Shown here in pieces: positions 15,984 through 20,827 of a stretch of 20,827 bases of DNA. This DNA comes from a bacterium (GTDB lineage: Bacteria; CSSED10-310; JAJRTK01). The notes under the pieces are model-generated. The model made no database searches. It was given only the letters and a program-made list of their open reading frames with translations, and was not told the origin of the DNA. Every line of letters starts with the position of its first letter. Position 1 is the first letter of the stretch. A program made the translations under genes and the position numbers. The stretch covers positions 1-20,827 of the forward strand of contig JAJRTK010000260.1 of assembly GCA_024278345.1 (NCBI GenBank). Reading direction: 5' to 3'.

Positions 15984-16013
15984 GACAAAGGGAGGCACCC
16001 TCGGGCACCTCCC
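15984..16013 (-). terminator. rho-independent terminator of the pilin gene
   Basis: On the minus-strand RNA, GGGAGGUGCC, loop CGAG and GGUGCCUCCC (16013-15990) form a continuous 10-bp stem with two G-U pairs. It is followed by UUUGUCU. It begins 28 nt after the pilin stop codon and separates the pilin transcript from the kinase operon. The U-run is short, so some readthrough is possible. Confidence 0.75.
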
Positions 16014-16040
16014 AAAAAAGCATCAAACAACCCGCAATGC

Positions 16041-16541
16041 CTAGATCTCAGGCAGCGTGGACACACCGGCCCCGCCGCCGATATCACTTCCGAGCAGAAT
16101 GCCGGTCTCGTCTACGTAGAACGAGCGAATCCCGGTCCTCTGATGGACGATGGGATGCGCCTCAGCGGACCATGAGTAATAGGCAACTCCCGCCGAACCC
16201 ACGGGCGTTAAATTCCCTGCCAGCAAACTGAAGTTATATCCAGATTTGAGGCCTGCCCCCAAATCATCGGAAATGTAGCGAACGCCACCAGCACCCTGAC
16301 CGGACCGAAGCCCTTCCAGCGTGTTTGAGTACGAGTGGGGCGACGAGTTGTTGTTGTAATCCGTCTGCGCCGCGGCAATCGTCTTCAACGCGCCAGAAGC
16401 CGAGGCCTCATTTGCCGACATTCGCGACCTGAGAAGGCTCGGAATGGCAATGGCTGCAATAATACCAATAATTGCGATCACGATGAGGAGCTCGATGAGC
16501 GTGAAACCACGATCACGACGAGTCCGCAAAATTGACAACAT
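16041..16541 (-). CDS. type IV prepilin-like protein (PilA-type major or minor pilin)
   Basis: 166 residues. A short basic leader (MLSILRTRRDRG) is followed by the prepilin peptidase site G/FTLIE, with the conserved Glu at mature position 5. The class III hydrophobic helix LLIVIAIIGIIAAIAIPSLL follows. The globular part has the ANEASASGALKTIAAAQTDY helix extension typical of many non-enterobacterial pilins, then a Gly/Ser/Tyr-rich beta region. The length is normal for a type IVa pilin. AAGGAG lies 8 nt before the ATG at 16541. Prepilin peptidase and assembly genes (pilB, pilC, pilD) are not in the window. A terminator follows, so it is probably monocistronic. It could also be a pseudopilin, since no secretion-system context is visible to decide. 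Confidence 0.93.
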   Translation of the reverse strand: MLSILRTRRDRGFTLIELLIVIAIIGIIAAIAIPSLLRSRMSANEASASGALKTIAAAQTDYNNNSSPHSYSNTLEGLRSGQGAGGVRYISDDLGAGLKSGYNFSLLAGNLTPVGSAGVAYYSWSAEAHPIVHQRTGIRSFYVDETGILLGSDIGGGAGVSTLPEI

Positions 16542-16915
16542 ACGCTTCTCCTTAAATTCCTAGGGGATGCATCTCCCATCCATATACGGATGCGCTCATA
16601 CTGGGAGCAAAACTCATTCCAACTCCCACTTCTCACGGGTCATTTCCCTAGAGCTCGGAACGAACAATGAACCCGAATCTCACAAGAACCAATCGGCGCA
16701 ATCAATACCACACCAGCAACCTGCCACGCCAGCGGAACCTCAACCCAGTTCTCCTCCACCATGCCACACAAGGTGAAAACCAAACCGAAAAAAAGTGCCC
16801 CACCAATAATTGTCCAGCTTCCTCCCTCAGCACCTCTCTCGATCTGACAAAAAACGTCACATTATTGCCATTTTTCGGCGCTACTCTCACCACAAACTCA
16901 CCCGCACACTAAGGC
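16542..16915. other. intergenic region upstream of the pilin gene
   Basis: A 374-bp, more AT-rich gap between the acidic-protein gene and the pilin gene. It holds the pilin ribosome binding site, a candidate promoter (16595-16622) and a cluster of complementary GGATG/CATCC segments (16565-16592). A minus-strand frame at 16640-16810 could encode 56 hydrophobic residues but has no ATG, GTG or TTG near its start. No clear terminator for the acidic-protein gene is seen. Confidence 0.6.
16595..16622 (-). promoter_or_regulatory. candidate sigma-70-like promoter of the pilin gene
   Basis: TTGGAA (-35, 16622-16617), a 16-nt spacer and TATGAG (-10, 16600-16595) are a moderate match. The predicted start is near 16588, about 46 nt before the ATG at 16541. 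Pilin genes in several groups use sigma-54 instead; the only -24/-12-like sequence nearby has the wrong spacing. Confidence 0.35.
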
Positions 16916-18220
16916 TCAGTCAATGATGACATCCGCACTCGCATAATCAGGGACAAACTCATCCTGCATGTCATCGACTCCACCGCCATTCGCCAGCTCT
17001 TGCGCCGCCCCGGCGAGCTCATTGCCCTCGGTACCCACACCTGTGATCTGGACCACACCAGCAACGATGGATCCCGTCAAGACTCCACTGTCCTCATCGA
17101 AATAGCTCCCTTCCGAAGAAGCTTGCGAGCCGGACCCTTCTCCTGCGTCGAAGCCTGGATCATCAGCGGTGCCGGCATCGCCCCTGTCACCACCCGAATC
17201 TGACCCGTCCGCGGGCGCATCGGCGCCACTATCCTCGTTCTCTTCACTGTCGAGATCCGAAAACGGGTCCGTATCATCATCCTCATCCGCATCATCAAGA
17301 TCACCGAAAGGATCGAGGCTATCCTCCTCCTCCTCTTCGGAAAGATCACCAAATGGGTCATATTCCGTCGATTCATCAGGCTCCGGCTTGCCCTTTCCAG
17401 AGCCCTCGCCATCCGCCGCCGCCCCCCCCATTCCTTCACCAGGATTCTCGGACTCATCCGGGCTGGCATCGGAATCCTGGTCTTCATCGCCGGCGGCTCC
17501 CGACTCCTCTTCTTCCTCTTCACCGGTAACGTATTCCCCACCGAAGGCGGGATCACTGACTTCGATTTTCCCGGAGTAATCCTCCTCGTCAGGCTCGCCC
17601 TCAGCCTGCTCGCCCTCAGCTTGTCCGCCAAAGTCAAAGTTTTCGGAGCCGCCGGCCACAGCCTCCTCCTCGCCCTCTTCAGCACCATCTTCTGCATCAG
17701 GGTCCTTGGATGTCGTCTCCCGGGATCCCTCTCCTGAGCCTTTCTCGCCAGCAGGACCGTCTTCCTCCTTTGCGCCCGTCTTCTCCTCCCCCTGCTCATC
17801 GGAGCCCACTGATTCATCGGAATCCGCATCGAACGCTCCCTCTGGATCGGGTTCATCAGGCACCGCGTCATCGACGCCAGAGTCGCCTTCGCCGTCGGCA
17901 ATGCCATCGCTCGCCAGATCAGATGAAGCACCGGCAACTTCTTCTCCCGTTCCGCCGTCTTCGCTGGCAATGGAAGCCAGCAAGTCCATTTCGTCATCAT
18001 CGGCAGACATTCCATCGGAAACTGTTTCCGGTTCCACAAGGCCTTCATCGAAATCGTAAACATCCTTGGCCTCGTCGGTGACAATCTTCTTGAAAACAAA
18101 ACTGTCTCCAGATGAGGACTGCCCCAGAGCCACTTCGCCATTCAACCAGAGAATGCCCAAGAGAACCGCTCCAAAGCGAAACCAGGAAGCCTGAGAAATA
18201 GCCGAGGCAAATCGTAACAT
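16916..18220 (-). CDS. secreted, extremely acidic low-complexity protein with DPF(G/S)DL repeats
   Basis: 434 residues, function unknown. A signal peptide is visible (hydrophobic FGAVLLGILWL, probable cleavage after VALG near residue 33). The mature chain is dominated by Asp, Glu, Gly, Ser and Ala, contains no Cys, and has a very low predicted pI. Residues 287-331 are three tandem 15-residue repeats, each starting X-DPF(G/S)DL followed by eight or nine mostly acidic residues. A short less acidic module (about 372-412, LTGSIVAGVVQITGVG) ends the protein. The composition suggests a disordered polyanion that could bind Ca2+ or other cations at the surface or in matrix, but no known calcium-binding motif (RTX, EF-hand) is seen. 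GAGGA lies about 8 nt before the ATG. Long shadow frames on both strands here reflect the biased composition. Confidence 0.8.
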   Translation of the reverse strand: MLRFASAISQASWFRFGAVLLGILWLNGEVALGQSSSGDSFVFKKIVTDEAKDVYDFDEGLVEPETVSDGMSADDDEMDLLASIASEDGGTGEEVAGASSDLASDGIADGEGDSGVDDAVPDEPDPEGAFDADSDESVGSDEQGEEKTGAKEEDGPAGEKGSGEGSRETTSKDPDAEDGAEEGEEEAVAGGSENFDFGGQAEGEQAEGEPDEEDYSGKIEVSDPAFGGEYVTGEEEEEESGAAGDEDQDSDASPDESENPGEGMGGAAADGEGSGKGKPEPDESTEYDPFGDLSEEEEEDSLDPFGDLDDADEDDDTDPFSDLDSEENEDSGADAPADGSDSGGDRGDAGTADDPGFDAGEGSGSQASSEGSYFDEDSGVLTGSIVAGVVQITGVGTEGNELAGAAQELANGGGVDDMQDEFVPDYASADVIID

Positions 18221-18640
18221 CTGTCCATTCCTCGCAAGGTAAGTGATATCCAGTCGAAACAGGGCACCGAGTCGTTTTCATCCGTCACTCAGCGACCACG
18301 AAGTGGGCTCTGGCCTCTCATCGGCCCTCAAACTGCGGTAGATAACAGCCTCGCCCCCGCCCAAAACTCTCAAGTGCGACCTCACGGGACTCGCTACAGC
18401 AGCGGCATCTACCAGAACAAGCTATGGTCACAGCATAATGAAACTCGAAAGAAAGTGCCAATCAATCGAGTTTGAGCGTGGTCCCACCTTCCGGGTATAA
18501 ATCGTTTAAAACACTTTCCTTTCATTGTGTTGGGCCAGCTCACGCCGGCGCCACTACGAGCCTTTCCATGGGCCACTCCAACGTCCCCTCCAAAGCACCA
18601 AGAATAGCTCACGCAAGTTCCTGGAGCCGATGCGAACTCA
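18221..18640. other. intergenic region upstream of the acidic-protein gene
   Basis: 420 bp without a supported gene. It holds a perfect 8-bp inverted repeat (18441-18473) overlapping a candidate promoter. No convincing terminator for the aminotransferase gene is seen. An 81-codon minus-strand frame (18409-18654) overlaps the aminotransferase end and shows no protein family features. Confidence 0.55.
18435..18473 (-). promoter_or_regulatory. candidate operator/promoter: 8-bp inverted repeat over a -35 element
   Basis: AAACTCGA (18441-18448) and its exact complement TCGAGTTT (18466-18473) are separated by 17 nt. On the minus strand this spans TTGGCA (18461-18456, -35-like), with CATTAT (18440-18435, -10-like) 15 nt on. 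The short spacer makes the promoter call weak. The repeat itself is exact and about 220 bp before the acidic-protein ATG. Confidence 0.35.
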
Positions 18641-19834
18641 TCACGCCAACGCACTCAGAGCCCGGGCCAAGCGGCTCACACCATCGATCAGTCGCTGGCG
18701 CCCCGTGGCATAAGAGATGCGCACATGCCCCTCGACCCCGAAAGCCGCCCCGGGAACCACCGCAACCAGTGCTGTTTCCAAAAGATATCTGCTGAGCTCC
18801 AGGGAACCACCGATAAGTGCGCCATTCACCTTGCGCCCCAAGTAGGCTGAAATATCTGGAAACACATAAAATGCTCCCTGGGGCCACACACAAGAAAGGC
18901 CGGCGATTTTCTCCAGCCCCTCGAACAAGAGCCCGCGCCGGAACTCAAATTCACGTCTCATCTCTTCCACGGAGCTTCTCCTGTGGGCAAGGGCAACAAC
19001 GGCGGCCTTTTGGGAAAAAGTTGAGACATTGGACGTCGTGTGGCTCATGATCCTGCCAGCGGCGGCGCACACATCTAGGGGCCCGGCCAAATAGCCGACT
19101 CTCCATCCAGTCATCGCGTAGGTCTTGGAGAAAGACCCCACGATGATGGTGCGCTCCAGTGCAGGCGGAGAAATCGAAGCAGCCGACACATGCCTGGCCT
19201 CTCCGTACACAAGCTCCGAATAGGTCTCATCCGACACGATCCACCAATCTTGTTTTTTGGCCAGCCGGGAGATGGCCTCCAAGCAGTCTTGCGAATAAAC
19301 CGCACCTGTGGGGTTGTTGGGCGTATTGATGACAATGGCTTTCGTCCGCTTCGTCGAGAGCCTTTCCAGATCCTCCGGCCTCGGCTCGAAACGGCCAGCA
19401 GCAGAGGTCGGCACGACGATAGGAATGCCGCCGGAAAGTCTGACCTGTTCCGGAAAGCTCACCCAATAAGGGGCGGGGATGAGAACCTCATCCCCAGGTT
19501 CCAATATGGTCTGGAAAGCTAAGTGGAGAGCATGCTTTGCTCCCACCGACACAACGACTTGGGAGGAGGTGAGCTCAAGCTCCAACTGGCTGTTCAAGTT
19601 TTCGGCGAGGGCCCTCTTCAACTCGGGAAGGCCCGCGGCCGCCGTGTATCTCGTATACCCGGCATCCAGAGCCTCCTTCGCGGCCTCTCGAATCAGTTCA
19701 GGGGTATTGAAATCCGGTTCGCCAGCCGCAAATGAGATCACATCAACCCCGCTGGAAAGCATTTCCTTGGCCCGCGCCGTGATGGCCAATGTCTGGGATT
19801 CACCTATACCCAAGGCTCTGTTGGACAAGCGCAT
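18641..19834 (-). CDS. PLP-dependent class I aminotransferase (aspartate aminotransferase type)
   Basis: 397 residues, the normal length for the subgroup I-gamma aspartate aminotransferases. It would transfer the amino group between aspartate and 2-oxoglutarate in the cytoplasm; some relatives prefer aromatic amino acids or prephenate. Visible residues are NNPTG (173-177, Asn174), SDETYSELVY (Asp202, Tyr205), the PLP lysine Lys237 in SFSKTYAMTGWRVGY, Arg245, and the substrate-carboxylate Arg372 in HVRISYA. The early FAAGEPDFNTP segment is typical of the I-gamma group. The start at 19834 is chosen by homology and by TTAGGAG about 10 nt upstream; an in-frame extension to 19912 adds 26 unrelated residues. 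It is transcribed divergently from rpiB. Confidence 0.95.
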   Translation of the reverse strand: MRLSNRALGIGESQTLAITARAKEMLSSGVDVISFAAGEPDFNTPELIREAAKEALDAGYTRYTAAAGLPELKRALAENLNSQLELELTSSQVVVSVGAKHALHLAFQTILEPGDEVLIPAPYWVSFPEQVRLSGGIPIVVPTSAAGRFEPRPEDLERLSTKRTKAIVINTPNNPTGAVYSQDCLEAISRLAKKQDWWIVSDETYSELVYGEARHVSAASISPPALERTIIVGSFSKTYAMTGWRVGYLAGPLDVCAAAGRIMSHTTSNVSTFSQKAAVVALAHRRSSVEEMRREFEFRRGLLFEGLEKIAGLSCVWPQGAFYVFPDISAYLGRKVNGALIGGSLELSRYLLETALVAVVPGAAFGVEGHVRISYATGRQRLIDGVSRLARALSALA

Positions 19835-20178
19835 GTTGACTCGACTCCTAAGAAAGTGGAACAAGGGATCGTGCCGATGGCCACCCTCGATGCGATACTC
19901 CGGTTCCCTCAAGACCCTCTTCTAGCATAACCAAACAAAGAAGGTTTTCCTCAAATACGATCGGGCTCTCCCAAGGGTAGCGGTTCCCCTGAGAAGAAAG
20001 CTTTCCTGCACAAGGATCTTCTCCAACGCTTTGTTTTCATGAGGGTTGTACTCCGCATCGCGTCGGCACCAACCCGCGCCCGCGGCACGAGTTCCCCGGG
20101 TTCGCCACACCAGATCTCGACACCACCCTACGAGGGGCGCGGGGGAGAGACCCGGTTCTGGCCCGCCGGGACGCTCGT

Positions 20179-20207
20179 TTGTCGGTCCCGGACGCTTCTG
20201 GTATAAA
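20179..20207 (+). promoter_or_regulatory. sigma-70-like promoter of rpiB
   Basis: TTGTCG (-35, 20179-20184), exactly 17 nt, then TATAAA (-10, 20202-20207). It matches 4 of 6 and 5 of 6 consensus bases with ideal spacing. The predicted start near 20214 leaves a leader of about 100 nt. Confidence 0.6.
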
Positions 20208-20241
20208 GGGCCTTCACGACCTGCGAAACCGGCGAGGGACG

Positions 20242-20281
20242 GTCACCGCGGGCACCGGTGACAACGGAGGGAAGCTCTCCG
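20242..20281 (+). promoter_or_regulatory. two stem-loops in the rpiB leader
   Basis: GTCACCG (20242-20248) pairs with CGGTGAC (20256-20262) over a 7-nt loop. CGGAG (20265-20269) then pairs with CTCCG (20277-20281) over a 7-nt loop. Neither is followed by a U-run, so they are not terminators. They match no riboswitch class I recognise. Confidence 0.4.
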
Positions 20282-20313
20282 AAGTTGACTTTTGAGCGAT
20301 GAGGAGAAAAAGC

Positions 20314-20790
20314 GTGCAGATCGCCATCGGCTGTGATCACGCCGGTTATGAGATGAAACGCCACGCCATGAAGCTCGTTGGAGAAGCAGGCTTCCAGATC
20401 TTGGACTGCGGAACCGACAGTACCTCGCCCGTGGACTACCCAGACTACGCCGAGCGCGTGGGACAAGCGATCCTCGCCGGCCGGGCCGAACGAGGAATCC
20501 TTGTCTGCGGGAGCGGAATCGGCGCCGCCATCGCCGCGAACAAGCTCCCCGGCATTCGTGCGTGCGTCTGCCACGACACCTATTCCGCCCGGCAAGGCGT
20601 GGAGCACGACGCTCTCAACGTCCTTTGCCTGGGGGGCCGTATCATCGGTCCCGCCCTGCTCCGAGAGATCATCTTGGAGTTTCTTAGCGCGACGTTCTCC
20701 GGCGCTGAGCGGCATGTCCGCAGACTGGGCAAAGTGACCGCCCTGGAAGAAAAGTTTGCCGCCAGACAACTTCAAGCCACACGGGCGTAA
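20314..20790 (+). CDS. rpiB: ribose-5-phosphate isomerase B
   Basis: 158 residues from GTG 20314. It interconverts ribulose 5-phosphate and ribose 5-phosphate in the pentose phosphate pathway. The RpiB/LacAB signature is complete: [14 protein letters not shown] at the N-terminus, [13 protein letters not shown], the catalytic Cys65 in [15 protein letters not shown], and [21 protein letters not shown]. An ATG at 20299 would add five residues, but GAGGAG (20301-20306) overlaps that ATG and lies 7 nt before the GTG. The GTG also matches the usual family N-terminus. The protein has a slightly longer C-terminal tail than typical RpiB of about 150 residues. No terminator is visible in the remaining 37 bp, and a further gene may follow beyond the window. 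Confidence 0.95.
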   Translation: MQIAIGCDHAGYEMKRHAMKLVGEAGFQILDCGTDSTSPVDYPDYAERVGQAILAGRAERGILVCGSGIGAAIAANKLPGIRACVCHDTYSARQGVEHDALNVLCLGGRIIGPALLREIILEFLSATFSGAERHVRRLGKVTALEEKFAARQLQATRA

Positions 20791-20827
20791 TTCCGGTCGT
20801 GCTCTTCTTTTAGGGCGGAGTTGCCGA

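Larger units (their letters stand above)
19835..20313. other. divergent intergenic region between the aminotransferase and rpiB
   Basis: 479 bp. The right part holds the rpiB promoter (20179-20207) and a structured leader. The left part should hold the aminotransferase promoter, but only a weak candidate was seen (TATGCT at 19929-19924 with a 19-nt spacer to TTGAGG). No supported gene, tRNA or repeat was found. Confidence 0.55.

Noticed and set aside
16715-16731. Sigma-54-like -24/-12 element upstream of the pilin gene (TGGCGTGGCAGGTTGCT, minus strand)
   Set aside because: The GG and GC dinucleotides are 13 bp apart instead of the strict 12, and the site is about 175 bp from the start codon.
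17077-18141. 354-codon minus-strand frame and long plus-strand Ser/Pro-rich frames over the acidic-protein gene
   Set aside because: These are other readings of repetitive GAN and GGN codons. Only the 434-residue frame has a signal peptide, a ribosome binding site and regular internal repeats.
18446-18460. Second -24/-12-like sequence (TGGCACTTTCTTTCG, minus strand) before the acidic-protein gene
   Set aside because: The -24 half is good, but the -12 dinucleotide is CG in place of GC, which sigma-54 promoters rarely tolerate.
20046-20160. tRNA-like stretch with GGGTTCGCC near the rpiB promoter
   Set aside because: No matching acceptor, D or anticodon stems could be drawn around it, so it is not a tRNA.
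20128-20775. 215-codon minus-strand frame opposite rpiB
   Set aside because: It lies antisense to a gene with the full RpiB signature and shows no family features.
1-20827. CRISPR array, rRNA genes, tRNA genes, integrase or phage genes
   Set aside because: No regularly spaced direct repeats, no rRNA or tRNA folds and no recombinase domains were found. The only mobile DNA seen is the small element at 23-176.

Overview
This window looks like a chromosomal segment of a diderm (Gram-negative-type) bacterium with eukaryote-like Ser/Thr phospho-signalling. The envelope evidence is an MlaC-type periplasmic lipid carrier, a TolC-type outer-membrane factor, a type IV prepilin, a probable lipoprotein and a very acidic secreted protein. 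The combination of a Pkn-type kinase, several FHA proteins and abundant TPRs recalls Myxococcota and other deep-branching groups (PVC, Acidobacteria-like). The sequence alone does not settle the phylum.

Layout: positions 15-184 hold a 154-bp MITE-like element with 11-bp terminal inverted repeats, three internal stem-loops and an exact 8-bp target duplication. It lies just upstream of a plus-strand gene (233-1630) for a disordered Pro/Arg-rich protein with a four-motif DnaJ-type zinc module at its C-terminus. Convergent to it is a compact five-gene minus-strand operon (7167 down to 1627): three consecutive transmembrane FHA proteins (one sensor-like with HAMP-like and PAS regions, two with extracytoplasmic TPR regions), a DUF192 protein and a TPR lipoprotein. 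A divergent promoter region (7168-7395) drives this operon one way and an mlaC-like plus tolC-like pair the other way (7396-9580). The tolC-like gene converges on mnmA with overlapping stop codons.

A second minus-strand operon (15838 down to 9577) encodes a 1090-residue Ser/Thr kinase, a GT-C-type polytopic membrane protein with a TPR-like tail, and the tRNA thiolase MnmA. The kinase has an N-terminal receiver without its phospho-acceptor Asp, one membrane span and a TonB-C-like extracytoplasmic end. Upstream of it are a type IV pilin gene with a terminator, a secreted Asp/Glu-rich protein with three perfect-length 15-residue DPF(G/S)DL repeats, and a class I aspartate-type aminotransferase, all on the minus strand. 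The right end carries rpiB (ribose-5-phosphate isomerase B) on the plus strand behind a good sigma-70-like promoter and a structured leader.

Working model (inference): the membrane kinase senses the envelope through its TonB-C-like domain and phosphorylates Thr residues that are read by the three membrane-anchored FHA proteins, whose TPR regions act outside the inner membrane. The kinase-FHA-TPR set, plus the acidic repeat protein and the zinc-module protein, is the part of the window least like described systems. MnmA, RpiB and the aminotransferase are ordinary housekeeping genes.
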